64,000 nt of DNA from Ignelater luminosus (GCA_011009095.1 VTPC01091052.1:17722-81721), one strand, 5' to 3'; numbered from the stretch's first letter, positions 42,676-55,785 are shown. The notes: generated from the sequence alone by a model not told the origin. Translations and numbers: made by a program.

Positions 42676-44341
42676 TCGAACTGGTTGGTTTGAACCAGAA
42701 GCACTCTTTCAAGCTTCATGGTACTGACAAATGATAAAAATGAGCTATAAGGCAATTATTTTTAGGTAGTATTGACTCTATTTTTTAGGTTGAACGACGA
42801 AGCGTCAGAGTTAATTTGGACTGCAAAACTGGCATTCTTCCGATTGTAAGAAAGAAAAGAAAAAACTTAAGTTGAGTTAATTTGAGTTTTCGACCTTGAT
42901 GCCAGACTTGATCAAAGGCCTATGCTATGTCAAGAAAGACATCGACATTCGTTTCTCATTTCGATTATTTCAGTTAATTTCAACTATCAATCTTCTTACA
43001 AATATACCAATGGGAAATTAATATTTGCATTCTTAATTTCTACAAAGTAGAAAGTAAAGCTCTTAGCTGTAGACTTTTCAGTGAAAGTTAACGCGATTCT
43101 TATTAAATTTCCCACTCGATAATAAAGTATTAAATAGAGAAATTTAGTTCTAAAAAATATTATATGGTCCCATACTTTACTTTCAGATCCACAAGATAAA
43201 CACCAACAAACAGAAGTACTGTATTTGATAATCTCAACACTGCACCGGCTTTTAATTGCTGTTTTGGTCGTAAAAAGCTCCATTTGATTAACTTGAGCTC
43301 TGGTTTTGCTATGCCATCAACCCTACTTTGTATATGCACATGTTAATCTTCTGCTCTTCCTTTTAGAAGAACATCTATTATGGTCTAAGAGACTTGAATT
43401 TTCTGAAGTTCACTGCTGCTTCGGTGTGAAAATAGCACAAGACTTGGACAAAGATACAATTGGTACGATTGTTCAATTTCAATAAGTCACAAATCACAAA
43501 TTGCTTAATTGATTACTACACATGGGTGCCCACAAGATTTTCTGGATTATCTAGTTTTTACTCGTAAACACGGTCTTTTAAAAAATTCCTGTTGTCCATC
43601 ACAAATAGTAATTCATAAATCACAAAGCACTTTTGAGCAAAACTAGGCAACCTTAATGTATAAGAAATTATTGAAGATAAAACTGCAGATTAGAGCTTGT
43701 TAGCTTGCTGTTTAAAACTAACAGACTGGCTGGGTAATTAATTTTTTTCGTTTTCTTTAGTAGAAAACATACGGTCGATGCATTGGGCGAAACTTGATAT
43801 AAACAAAGTTCCAACAAGCGTAAATGAAGAGAATGTTTTGTTTACATATGACGCTTTATTATTGTATTTTGTCCTGCTTTTTACTTTTTTTTGTTTTCCC
43901 AGATATGTAACGTGTACAACTTGGAACCTTGGAAACCACAAGGCATTTTATATTCCCCATGAATTTAAAAGTTAAGTCGACTATCCTTTTCTTACCGTTA
44001 GGTCTAATTAGTATTAGTGTTCTTATTAAGTTACACTTTAAAGTTTTTTGTTATTAGATTTAGCAACACCATATTTTAGATATCTGGCGCCAGCACTTAT
44101 GGCATGTGTATTATGCTGGAAGAAAAACATTGGGAAGTGGGATAGGCCAAGGACTAAGCTGACGTATACGCTACTGATTGGCTGGAGGCCAAATGCATCG
44201 ACAGCATCCCCATCTTGCCCTCCCCTCGAGGAGACCATGTTACTGCATTAACCCACGTTGACGCTCTTGGCTATGACGAGATCAACATCGTTTGATATGG
44301 GCTTTGTGATCTAGTTATCTGAACTGCCATTTTTAATCAAC
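42676..44341. other. AT-rich DNA, nothing recognised
   Basis: Overlapping opposite-strand frames at 43738-43975 and 44038-44251 have no recognisable motif. Confidence 0.3.
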
Positions 44342-44416
44342 TAGGGACAGTTTCAGAATAGCATAGCAACCAATGTAAAAGCAATGAGTTGCTATGCTAT
44401 TCTAAAACTGCCCCTA
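44342..44416. repeat. 75-bp hairpin with 28-bp near-perfect stem
   Basis: Arms 44342-44369 and 44389-44416 match at 26 of 28 positions around a 19-nt loop. Each arm contains AGAATAGCATAGCAA or its complement. In a minus-strand transcript both mismatches become G-U pairs, giving an unbroken stem. The outermost bases are TA on both sides, so it might be a minimal palindromic Tc1/mariner-type relic with TA duplication. A small-RNA precursor is the alternative. Confidence 0.85.
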
Positions 44417-45959
44417 CTCTACTACTTTGTCGTTTTGTCAATTTACATTTACTTTTTTAAAAATTCGTCTTAAATTTGCTATCTTCTAAGGTAGTTTATC
44501 GCTGTTTAAAAAATATTAGCTGCACCTGCTTTAATTCACCTGACATTTACGCATTACACGCCATAAATCCATAATTAATTTACAAACTAATTAAACTCAC
44601 CAATGCGAGCTGAGCAGTAAAACAAACATTCATGACAAATTCTAAATAAGCCAGATTCATCTTCAAAACATTGTCGCAGTAGAGGTGTCATAGAGTTTTT
44701 GCTCATAAAATACAATTTCATGCGTTCAAAGTTTGAAATTAATCTTTCAAGAAAACATGTTTAGTTGGACGTAATGTTACCTTTTGCGCGACACAACATT
44801 TTAGACCGTTCCCTATTGGGATATTCGAGTCTCTAGTCATGATACGGAATACACGAGTTAATCGGGGCAGTTCCGCGCATATCTGGACGCTTGATAACCC
44901 TGAGACCTGTCTAGATTTGATCAAATTGTAACGTATTTACCGATTTTGCCTTTTTCATTTTATAATCTGATAAACCTCTCTCTTTGCAGTCTTTACAATT
45001 TTAAAAACTGGAATTTATAAATAAGACACACTCTTTATTACTCAGAAAGATATTTCTCGAATATCAACCATTTAGAACTTTTTCACTGGCATAGCGTCAT
45101 TGTGATTGATACTCCTGGACAAAAGCAATTGCAAATTCCAAGATTATCCTGGTTCACAACTGCTAATAGATGACACCACTTAGAGGATCGTTCATGGTCG
45201 TTGTCGGTACATCGAAAAAAGTCAAATAGACCGGCCATACTAGAGTGTCTCGATGATGATGTCATTTTGAGAAATAATTGTCAAGCTAGAGTGAAGAACG
45301 TTTTATAAGCAAAATTCGTATTTTAGGTTAAGTAAATGGCTGGCATTTAAATGAACACAGAGGTGTGAATTTCCAAAATTTCTTAAACAATAAAGTCAGT
45401 TAAGATAATTCTAAATTGTGGTTTTTAAAGATACCCTTTGAATTTTTTAACAAGGTGTAAGAAACAAAACTTAGAACTATTATGACAATGATAGATTACT
45501 ACGCCAAAAATCCTCATTCTTTTTCGAGTTTGGACTATCACTGGGTTTGAATTTCTTTTTAGATAGAACTCGTAAAATTTAAACAAAAAGCGAGAATCGT
45601 AATTTATAATCCTAAAGGAATACTATCTCGTTTATCTTATAGTTGTAATTTATGGTAAAATGTGCATGCATTCACTTATTAGATGCGAACACTACGAGAA
45701 ATCTAAAAAAATCAAAAGACAGTAAATTTATGTAGGGATGATGATAGTAAGTATTATCTTCGAATAAGATTTCCAGACAATAAACGCATCATAGTCATAA
45801 TTAATTTCTTGTACCAGCAATATTTTTATAACCAGAATTTATAACAAACCTACACAGGTTTTGTTTTATTTATTCAGTAAGAAGCTAAAAAATACGCAAA
45901 TTCATCCTTGACTGTATTATAAACCATAATTAACATTAATGTTAATCTTAAACTGTTCA
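44417..45959. other. AT-rich DNA, nothing recognised
   Basis: Short minus-strand frames (44739-44924, 45083-45265) show no motif. Confidence 0.3.
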
Positions 45960-48460
45960 GGTGCAAAAAGTTAGCATTTATTATTGGATGGGATTTCAAT
46001 GCTAAACATATATCTTGGGGATCAAGATTGACTACGACCAAAGGCAAAGAACTTTATGAAGCTATAAAAGAGTATAAATGCGAAGTGATGTCTACTGGAA
46101 AGCCAACATACTGGCCGACGGACTACAATAAAATACCAGATTTGATAGATTTCTATATTGTAAAGAACATTCCTGCAAATTACATACAAATAAAAGAAGG
46201 TTGGGATATGAATTGAGACCATTCACCAATTATCTTAACATTAAGTCAAACTGTAATAGAGAAAGAAGCTTGCCCGATGTTAGTAAACAAGCACACTGAC
46301 TGGAAAAGCTTTAAGATGAGTCTTGAAGAAAATATTAATCTTTCTGTACAATTAAAAAATGAGCAACAACTTGATGAAGACGTGGAGTTGTTTGTAAGAA
46401 ATATACAGCAGGCAGCTTGGGAAAATACTCCTACACTTAGAAAAAGAACTGCAGGAAATAACTACCCAAAAGAAATTAGACAAATAATAACCGAAAAAAA
46501 GAAAACAAAGACGAAGGTGGCAACAAACAAGATCACCCCAAGATAAAACAAAGTTAAATAATCTTAGTCAACAATTGAAAAGAGAAATAAAACTGCTAAA
46601 AAATGACACTATTAACACATATCTGAAAGAACTTACCAACGATGGTTGTACAGACTATTCTCTTTGGAAAGCAACAAAGAGATTAAAAAGACCGATCCTG
46701 CAAATCCCGCCACTAAGAATGGGAAATGGAAAGTGGGCACGGAGTAATCAACAAAAAGCAGAATTGTTTGGAAATCATCTAGAAAAAATCTTTCAAGACA
46801 GCGAAGAATTAGCAGAAGAATTAACAACAGAAAATTCAATACAAGAGAAAGAAAGTATACGACTCACCTCTCCAAAAGAAATAATCTATGAAATTAAACA
46901 TAATATCAATCCAAAAAAATCTCCAGGGTTCGATTTAATAACTGGGGAAATACTCATAAATCTGCCTAAGAAAGCCATAGTAAAATTAACAAACTTAATA
47001 AATGCATCCTTCAGACTGCGATATGTGCCAAGTTTGTGGAAAATCGCGGAAGTGATTATGATACCAAAACCTGGCAAGCAACCACACGAAGTGACATCAT
47101 ACAGGCCTATTTCCTTATTACCAGTAATTTCAAAATTATTTGAAAAATTACTACTCAAAAGGTTGAAACCTGTTATTGAGAGACAAAAATTAATACCAAC
47201 ACATCAATTTGGATTCAGAAACAAGCATTCCGCGATTGACCAAATCCACAGAATAACAAGTATTATTGAGAAGAACCTCGAAGAAAAAAAAAGTTTGTTC
47301 TACAGTCTTTTTGGATGTGGCCCAGGCATTTGACAAAGTCTGGCACAAAGGGCTAATACACAAGTTAAACTCATATTTCCCAGAACAGTACGTAGAAATA
47401 TTACATTCATATATATCCGATAGATTTTTCAGAATAAAGCAGGAAGATGCCTATTCTGAACTGAAAGAAATTCAAGCGGGAGTGCCACAAGGAAGTGTTC
47501 TAGGTCCGGTTCTATACCTGCTATATACTTGTGACATTCCACAACCAGAAAATAACACAATAGCCACATTTGCGGATGACACTGCTATAATGGCAATTGG
47601 AAATAATAATGAAGAATCAACCGAAAAACTACAAACCGCTATTCAAGAAATACAGAAATGGACAAAAACATGGAAAATCAAGCTGAATGAAAGTAAGTCA
47701 GTACATGTAGATTTTACAAACAAAAAAATAGAACGAATACCAGTAAACATTAATGGTCAACAAATACCCTACTCAAACCAAGCTAAGTATCTGGGCATGA
47801 CCCTAGACGCAAAACTGCGATGGAAGCCTCATGTCAAAAAGAAAAAAGAAGAGCTAAACCTAAAATACAGAAAAATGTACTGGCTGATTGGTAGGAATTC
47901 CACTCTGTCTCTGCATAATAAAATTTTGTGATACAAACAAATACTTAGACCAGTTTGGACTTACGGAATTCAGCTCTGGGGCTGTACCAAACAAAGTAAT
48001 AAAACAATTATACAACGAGTCCAAAATAAAGTATTGAGAAGTATGGTAAATGCACCTTGGTACTCTAAAAACAGCGACCTCCATCGAGACCTGGAAATGG
48101 AGACTGTGGATGAAATTATCACAAGATTTGCCAGACAACATGAAGAAAGACTTCATCAGCACGTGAATGCTGAAGCCATCCAGCTCCTTGACAACACGCA
48201 ACTAGTGAGAAGGCTCAAAAGACTTAAACCTTTTGAGCTAATTTGAATTAGTGTTAGAGTCAGTGAAAAGCAGAGAATGGTGCGGTAGTGTATACGTCAG
48301 GTGTAGTGTACTTAGTTAAAAGACAGCTGAACATTAAGGACACTGATGAGTATACCTTAATTTAAGTTTTTTCAAATAGTAAGCTAGGTTAGAATAAAAT
48401 TGCTCATTGGTCATAATTGACTAGATTGTAATACTAAGACAATAAATTAAAAAAAAAAAA
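45960..48460 (+). pseudogene. Jockey-like LINE, 5'-truncated, with poly(A) tail
   Basis: Begins within the endonuclease (IIGWDFNAKHISWGS, DFNAKH block), then YWPTDYNKIPDLIDF, a stop where Ser is expected before DHSP, the linker (46277-46546), and reverse transcriptase: SPGFDLITGEIL, TSYRPISLLPVISKLFEKLL, HQFGFRNKHSAIDQIHRI, a frameshift in an A-run near 47290, VFLDVAQAFDKVWH, GVPQGSVLGPVLYLLY, ATFADDTAIMAI (catalytic FADD intact), YLGMTLDAKLRW, a TGA for Trp at about 47930, RPVWTYGIQLWG, and a C-terminus ending at 48246. AATAAA at 48441 is followed by an A12 run to 48460. Only four or so lesions mark it as younger than the other LINEs here. Target duplication not found. Confidence 0.92.
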
Positions 48461-48559
48461 TTTCTTTTGTTTTGCGAAATCATTTAAACTAGTCAACATT
48501 TCTCATAAAAGTTTTAAAAATTTAAAGCTTTGAGTATACAACATACAAGCACAAAAAGG

Positions 48560-48894
48560 TTGTGGGTAATCCCTTCCAAAAGTTAAAAGCTTAGACCTAT
48601 CAGTAGTTTGCCTACAATGTCAAAATTGCTTGAAACGATTACGGACATCCAAGAGAGAGAAAGAGAAAGAAACTTTGATCAAATTTTAGTTACTCTACGG
48701 TGTTGTTGAGTATTGCTGACGATATTCTGCAGAAGATGGATAAAGGTAATCTCACAGAAATTGTGCCTTTGGATTTTTCTAAAGTTTCTGACACAATCAA
48801 TTATACACTTTTGCTTAGCAGATTATATCATTGCAGTTTTGATATTTCAACTATTATATATACATATAATCAAAACTCCTTTCTTTACCCGTAA
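48560..48894 (+). pseudogene. CR1-like LINE fragment (LINE-D), part 1
   Basis: The reading LLSIADDILQKMDKGNLTEI followed by PLDFSKVSDTINYTLLLS corresponds to the reverse transcriptase block LDFSKAFDTINHxLLL. It ends abruptly where minus-strand RTE-like sequence starts. Confidence 0.72.
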
Positions 48895-49715
48895 AGGGTG
48901 TAGGAGTATTTCTATTTCTGCACTACAGTATTCACAAATTTAATCCAGTCCTTTTTATTCTTTGCCATCTGTCTCGCTGCTTGCCATGTTGTTCCTCTGT
49001 GCTTCATATTTTCCCAACTGCATTATCCCAAGTCTCTTTCGGTTTTCTTCTTCTTCTCTTCTTCATTGTTTCAGCTAGCCAAACACGTTTTACTGGTATT
49101 TTATTATCTATTCTGTGTAAATGTCCTAGCCAACCTAGTTGTCTTTTTTCTATATATTGTGTTACTGATTCGATATTTAGATACCTCCGTATTAGTTCGT
49201 TTCTTACGTTATCCATTATTAAGACGCCTTTAACTCTTCTGAGAAATGTCATTTCTGCGGTTTGCCCCTTCTTTTTTTCGTATTGCGGCAATACCCATGT
49301 TTCGCGCCCGTATGTTAGTATTGGTCTGTATATTGTCTTGAAAACAGTCATTTTAGTCTTTTGTGATATTTCCTTCTTATTGACAAATGTTTGGTCCATT
49401 GCATAGTATACACGCTATTAGCTTTTTTAATTCTGTCATCTATTTCGTTTTCCTGACTTCCACATTTGTCTATTGTAACTCCAGAGATATATGCATGCTT
49501 CAACTTGTTCTATGTCTGTTTCTTCTATTTTTATGTTGGCATGCTGTTTTTGTTTTGATACTAGTATTTGTGTTCATTGTCATACACCATTTGTCCTTAA
49601 TATTTCATTCCACGTGTTAAGATTATGTTCCAAATTCTTTATACTGTTTGATATTATCGCCACGTCATCCGTATTTCAACTATTAAATTCTTATAAAATG
49701 ATTTTCTAAACCATA
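48895..49715 (-). pseudogene. RTE-like LINE 3' fragment (ORF2 C-terminus)
   Basis: The minus-strand frame 49399-49004 reads KKEISQKTKMTVFKTIYRP, ILTYGRETWVL, MTFLRRVKGV, ESVTQYIEKRQLGWLGHLHR and ETWDNAVGKI, the C-terminal signature of the RTE-type endonuclease-reverse transcriptases common in insects. Upstream, YISGVTIDKCGSQENEIDDR (about 49490-49430) extends the match after a frameshift. The 3' end near 48897 lies against the CR1-like fragment. Confidence 0.85.
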
Positions 49716-49965
49716 AGCAGAAGGTTTACACTAAGAGACATATCAGCGCAGCAAGATCTTTAATTTGGTGTACTCCAACAGAGACATTCTGTATATTCTT
49801 ACACCAATTAATATAACTAATATAGGTCTAACAAATCAACGTATTAACACTGATTTGATTAATGTTTTCAGTTTGCTGCAAAACATTCTTTTAATGCGGA
49901 TCCTAAAAAATCAGTCATGCTTTTTGGTAGGAAAGCCCTGAAAGAATTACATTAGATGCACGCAA
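49716..49965 (+). pseudogene. CR1-like LINE fragment, possible part 2 of LINE-D
   Basis: AAKHSFNADPKKSVMLFGRK (about 49872-49930) matches the reverse transcriptase block FxLxxNPxKSxVMLFGRK found just after YADD. Together with 48560-48894 it suggests one LINE split by the RTE fragment. Confidence 0.5.
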
Positions 49966-52289
49966 CATTCGTGGAAGACATGTTAACAGGCCTATCTGAA
50001 AAGCTTGTGGATAATTAAACTGCAAATATCAGAATCGACATTATTTAGATAGAAAAGTTCCAGACCAAGGACATACTATGAACAGACAAGAAAGTACACG
50101 CTACCAGCATAATGCTTAAACTTGCATTCATAAACTAAGTTGGTTAGCAAGGAGTGTGCAAACCAAATAGTTACATTACATGTCTGTGCATTTCAATTAT
50201 GTTGCATAAAGGTGCGTACAGACTTTGTGAAAACTTCTCGTGTGCCTTTCGCAATGTCGATACTTAGTGTGAAGTAGATGCGAAGTTACTTCATCCTGAA
50301 TTGCTGCGACACAAGACTGCTGGATTTTGGGTAGACTCAGTTGAACCTGTGGTTGAACCGTTTGTGATCTTATTGTTTGTTCTGCTGTGCAGATATTCCG
50401 AAGCGAAAATACTTCAAAGCAGCCTTGCAAGGCATCTTTGCAAAGTCGACACACGCTTGCAGTTTGCAAGTTGAATGTAAACTGGCAATCAGACGTAGCT
50501 TTGTGATGATACCTAAAAATGTAACAAACCCCAGATTATCGTATCACGAGAAACCACTGACTTAAGTCGTTGGTTTTTTCCTCAGTTTAACTGCTGCTGG
50601 ATCGTATGTTAATAACAAAACAAGTTGTAGAATTTAAATGGTTCAGAGTTCTTGTATTATACTGATCTTTGGTACAATAATCAAACAAACGTTCATAATG
50701 TTAATATACGGTTTAAAGGTACTCCAACTACTGCATACTTAAGAAACTAAGTTTAGAAGTCTTTAAGAAACGATAGGAAAGCTTTCTCCTGTCCTCACAA
50801 CCTTCTTCTAAATAATCTAAATCCACGACAGAATCAAGATGAAACCCAATGATTCACTTGCTGTGATAAGGACTCTTTGAGGAGTAAACAGGAGAAAAGA
50901 CAAAACTATAATAGTGCCATGATTAAAAGACAACGAGTAGCAAGGGCGAAAGAGAATTATAATCCAACTGTCTTAAAAAATAGAAAATGAGCTTGCACAG
51001 AACACATAACCTAGTAAACAGTTAAAGGTTTCTAGAGAGCGATCAGGAGAAAAGAGCGATTTCTTTTAATGACATCAGAAGAATCGCTGCTTCTTGGTAT
51101 AATCGATTTCGAAAGGAACTGTCAAGTAAATTTCCAAGTTTTGGAATAAAGTTAGATCAGATTTGTAGAAATCAGTTGGGTCTTTTTGCACAGATCCTTT
51201 CCTTATCGTTTGTCAGGCGGATACAAGTTTCTAGCATTCTGGGTATAGAACCACATCCAGCTAAGATAATTCTGCTTTTTCAGAAGTTTCGAATTTAGAT
51301 CAATAAAAACCCAATATAAAATCCTTGAAATCAGATAGCAGTCAAGGTGTTGTAAAAGCTGTAAAAGTAATGTTTCAATATGACATCATATAATTTTTTA
51401 CAGCTGATTGTAGCATTCTTTGGAAGTTTCCACCGTGGGGAACAAATCTTGATTTTTTTTCATTTAACGACATTAAAAGAGTAATTTCCGATATACTATA
51501 AGAGCCTATTTCATATCAACTACTTATAGTAATTTTTAAAATATTTGACAAAGAAAACAAAGAAAACAAAGAAAATCAGATAAATCCAATTAAATTAAAA
51601 TGTACATAACCATTACCTCTCATAAAACAATATAAAACATTTAACGAGGTACGAAAATGTTAATCTAGAATTTACAATTTAAAGATTCATATCAGCAATT
51701 TAATAACCAGTTTTTAATGGTAAATTAAATACAGTGTGTAAAATCACACTATCCCCGATAGTTATTTCTACCTGAAAATTATAAACTGATCTCATCATAA
51801 TAAACGTAACCCTTACAAGTTTGCACATACACAATGCTTTTAATCAATTCATCTTTAACCCATCAACACGCAATCTCGCTTGAACATATGGTTGAAACTT
51901 ACAATCATCTGTCTTCTCCATAACACCTAATTATACTAATTACACAATCCAGGTGCTGTAAAAGTTAATCGAAAATCCAAGCGGCACGAGCCGAAAACAA
52001 TCTGAAGATAACAGGGAATATAAGAGCATTCAGCTGCAGGCACCCTCTCTGATACTTAAAGTTATTAGTTAATCATGCTGACCAATAGTTAAAAAAAGGT
52101 TCAAACGACTATTGTTTAGGGCAGCTGAAGCTTCAAATGTTAAAAAAATATGATCTTTAACCCCTCCTACGTATTCCAGGTGCATGCGGGTAAAGAACAT
52201 CAAAACTGATAGCGCAATAACAATGATAGTATAGTCAATTGGCGAGAACACGCGTCAAGGGTTAGTTTAAAAAATCTTGTGCTTTAAAA
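49966..52289. other. noncoding, nothing recognised
   Basis: Short frames on both strands; none interpretable. The part nearest 52289 is the presumed promoter region of the bHLH gene, without a nameable core element. Confidence 0.35.
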
Positions 52290-52316
52290 ATGACCAACGA
52301 TGTGTTCATTGAGTAA
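52290..52316 (+). promoter_or_regulatory. upstream ORF overlapping the bHLH start codon
   Basis: ATG at 52290 opens an 8-codon frame (MTNDVFIE) ending in TAA at 52314-52316. It runs in a different register across the main ATG at 52300. If transcribed, it would compete with the main start and reduce bHLH translation. Confidence 0.5.
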
Positions 52317-52682
52317 TTCAACCCCTGTGTCGTCGTCTTGCATGTACAACTTGAATTCGTGGACGGACCAGCAACACAAAGAAGCGATTCAAAATTCCTG
52401 GATTGTACGTGAAGCAGATGATTTTTACGCTGCTCATGTTACGGCGCCAGCAAAGGCAGATGCTGAACAAGACAATAAAGGTACAAAAGATGATCCCGAA
52501 GAGGTGTTCAAACCATTGCGAGAAAAGAATTCGAAAAGAAATAGTGGATATAAACACGTGCCGCACAAAGATAAACCACCACAGGTCGTCGCAAGAAGAA
52601 ATGCTAGAGAAAGAAGACGAGTCCAGGCTGTAAATAGCGCTTTTGTTAGATTAAGGAAAGCTGTACCAATTGAAAATACCAG
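52300..52682 (+). CDS. bHLH transcription factor, first coding exon
   Basis: 127 codons plus two bases, ending at AG/GTAACT (52682/52683). Residues 1-93 are a low-complexity, charged N-terminal region. Residues about 94-127 are the basic region and first helix of a basic helix-loop-helix domain: PPQVVARRNARERRRVQAVN, then SAFVRLRKAVPIENTR. The E-box-contacting residues (N-RERxR pattern) are present. The exon stops at the loop, so the second helix must be in a downstream exon; none was seen up to 64000, implying an intron above 11 kb or an exon I missed. RRNARER with a RLRKxVP helix is class II (tissue-specific) and closest to Achaete-Scute-like or related proteins; the subfamily is not certain. 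Confidence 0.85.
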
Positions 52683-54366
52683 GTAACTTTTAACTTAATG
52701 ATAAAAGATTAAAAAAAACCGAAATTTCATGATTTCTTGTAGGTAATAGTTAACTTATGAAGGTTTTAAACAATTTGTGTTGTGTTTTAATGTAGAACTC
52801 AATATTATTGCTAGTAAAATATTTCACTTGAATGGAATTCTTTGGCATTAATTTGCGTTAATTATACAGCGTGATAGTTTATAATTTTATATTATTCCCA
52901 CCATTGGAACGTACTTTTTTCTAAGATGACATTTCTAATAATTAAGGTGGTATCTTTCAAGATCGATTTTTAGTAACAAAATTGTGTTTGGACTTTCTAT
53001 GAGGAGTCTTTCCGTTTACCCCCTTCGGGATAAATTGTATCATTTATCCGACAATATTCTTCATTTCATCTGTTATTGAATAAGACAAGTTAGTTCAGAA
53101 GTGACAAAACTAGAATGCAAAGATTGTGACGAGACGAACTGGGCTACCAGGAAATCGAAGTTTTCTCAACAAGTCATGTGGTCTATCTATGGTACTGTTC
53201 CCAATTCAAAAACCGTTGAATAAGTCTTCTACTGTAATATACTAATTAAGTTCATGACTTTGTGTCTGAGATTTTGTATCTTGAAAACAAAGAGTTAAAC
53301 GTGATAAAACGAAGGTAATCATACACGCCAGTCATTATTTTCAGCAAAGAACACTCAGGCATTAATCTCTTGATTTAAATCTCTTGCGCAGGACAACATA
53401 TAGAACTCAATTTCGGGCTACCTGGATTCAGCATGAAATAGAACCAGTAACTTGGTCAGACTTCGTACACGGGTAAAAATTTCTAGACTTCAATTGGAAG
53501 GTGAACCTTTAGCACCTATGTCATTGCCATACTTCCCATATTTTTGTAGGAAACTTCCAAAATCAAAAATAGCTTTCCAATTTTCTTCTAAGAATAGGCG
53601 TTGACATTTGACACAAGTGAAAAAACTAATCAATTTCCTTTTTCTACGTTCTTACTGTTTTTGCCCAGACTGCGTACTGCTTTTCTCTTTTTAAAGTGAT
53701 CCTCGTGCTACCAAACTGTGTTGGTTACGTCTCTTCTCTTAAGGACCATTTTCGTTGTAGGTTTTGTTTGCCTTACACTAACTTTAAGACCATATCTGTC
53801 TCTAATATGTGCACCGTCTAGAGATCTTGGTTAAGGTCTGTTTTGCAAGATTTTCAATCATTTCTTATAGGATTACGATTACTTTTCGTTCTAAAATTTT
53901 GTTATATTAAAGCGGATGTGCTTTGTGAACTAAACAGACTTCTGTATGAGGTACTACAGCTGTTTCAATTCACTTTAATTCTCTTGTTTAAAAGTATTAG
54001 AAATCCGTTGATTTCACTACAGATTCATCACTTATCTCATCAAAGCCTTGTCTCATCATCTTGCAGGGCACCAAGGTCGCTGCTTTGATGTAATATAGAT
54101 TTATCTAAATTCCTCTCATTATTAGCTTTTACTCAGCCTATCATCTTTCATGTCAAATTCTACGACTATAGACAAAATAGCATTCCTCATCGGTAAAGAC
54201 CCATTTAACAGTGTAAGGCCAAATACTCAAAGAGGTCGTTAAGTATCTCGAAGCACTCTTACTCTCGTGTCACTCATTCCTTGGCTTGGAACGTCTAACA
54301 TCTTGAAGTCTGAGTTCTGTTTAAACATAGTCATTGCATGAAGAATGCAGTATAAGATCGCATATT
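52683..54366 (+). other. presumed first intron of the bHLH gene
   Basis: No exon-like conserved frame seen; the frame 53843-54088 has no motif. Confidence 0.4.
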
Positions 54367-54374
54367 GTCAGCAG

Positions 54375-55777
54375 CAGGCACGTAGTCAAGGGAGGGGTCC
54401 AGGAGGTCGGGACCCCCCTGAAATCTCCAAAAAATACCTTCTTCGCCTTTGTGATACATGTTTTATCGAACGTCATGATAGTGTTTTGAGTTTTGCTGAG
54501 CTCCTGAAACCTATTGTTTCCAGTCTGCAAGATGTTGCACAAGAAGTAAGAAGCCCCTCTGCCACAGCTGCAACGCTTTTGGCAGCAATGGAAAAAGTAA
54601 ATTTATTATCTCTTAGCTGGTTTGTAAAAAACTTTTCAACTTCACCTTACCACTCTCTATATTCTTGCAAAGTCCATCTTACGATTTAGTAGCAGCTGTA
54701 AAGCATGCAAATGATGTCATCTCCTCATTGCAGAATATAAGAGACAATGCTCAATCTGTTTTTAATGACATATTTGTTTGCGCATCCATGTTGTTTAAAG
54801 AAATGTTTGACTGTGAACTAAGAGTTCCAACAGTTACTGGCAGACAAACTCAGCGCTCAAATCCGAAAACGAATTCCGTTGACGACTATTATAGAATATC
54901 AGTTCTTGCTCAGTGTATCGACCAACTAATAACAAATTTAAAAGACAGGTTTACGGCGAATGAAAATTTCCTTTCAGCTTTTCAAGTGCTTTTATCAGAA
55001 TTTGCTTCACCCGGAAAAGTGGTACATGCTGAATATTATGTTTGGTCACAGTACTAGAAAATTGTAACAAGTTTTTTTTCAAATATACACAATCTTTTCA
55101 CAATTTTGGCGACTACTTCGGTCACATCAACCAGTGTAGAGCGCTTGTTCTCTACGATGAAAAGGGAGGAATGAGGAATGAGAGACTGAGTTTCTCACCT
55201 CTTTTGTCTAGCCACTAAAATATAGAAGGAAACCCTGACGATGTTTTAAACGTCATGGCAAAACAAAAAAAATAGGCGCTTGCTTTTGTAGATACGCGAT
55301 CTTGTTTAATAAGACTTTATTGAAATAGTACTATACCTATACTTTTATTTAGAATGTCATGTCAAAATATGTGTATAATAATTGTACCATGTTAGTATTA
55401 TTATAATTAAATGTTACTTATATTAGTTGAAAAACTCTTGTTTTTATTTACCAGCACAGATTAATGAAATGGAAACATGACTTTTTCTGTCCTAGTTTTG
55501 TCTAATATAAATAATTAATTTTATTTTATACACTGGCTCAGGACAAAATGCGACGCTATACGTTTCTCTTTCTACTGACGCTGAGTAACACAAATTACTA
55601 CCATGCGCTCTTAAATCTAGTGTGTGTTTGACTGTGTATAAAATGCCGTCTGATTAGTGTATGTCATTAAACAGTCAGTAGAAAAACGCATAAATAACGT
55701 TGCACGTTGACTAGGCAGCTCTTAGGAGTTGACAAGGTAGGATCCCCCCCCGAACAAAATTCCTGGCCACGTGCCTG
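54375..55777 (+). mobile_element. hAT element (1,403 bp), internally deleted
   Basis: Termini CAGGCACGTAGTCAAGG and, inverted, CAGGCACGTGGCCAGG, each leading into a G-run. Flanked by GTCAGCAG and GTCAATAG (6 of 8 identical), a decayed 8-bp target duplication. It holds the C-terminal half of a transposase in plus orientation. Confidence 0.88.
54440..55240 (+). pseudogene. hAT transposase relic (52-kDa repressor / THAP12-like type)
   Basis: Blocks: LCDTCFIERHDSVLSFAELL (the DTRW-IERHDS region with Arg-Trp mutated), ATAATLLAAMEKVNLLSLSW, a frameshift near 54670, YDLVAAVKHANDVISSLQNI, PTVTGRQTQRSNPKTNSVDD followed by YYRISVLAQCIDQLI, a stop at 55057, then TSVTSTSVERLFSTMKRE, the start of the dimerisation motif, ending at a stop. 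The order matches hAT proteins annotated as 52-kDa repressor of the inhibitor of protein kinase. The N-terminal zinc finger and first catalytic region are deleted. Confidence 0.85.
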
Positions 55778-55785
55778 GTCAATAG

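Noticed and set aside
43738..44251. Pairs of overlapping opposite-strand frames
   Set aside because: Mutual shadows with no recognisable protein on either strand.
48981..49709. Plus-strand hydrophobic frames (141, 77 and 72 codons)
   Set aside because: They are antisense to the RTE-like C-terminal relic, which explains the open frame.
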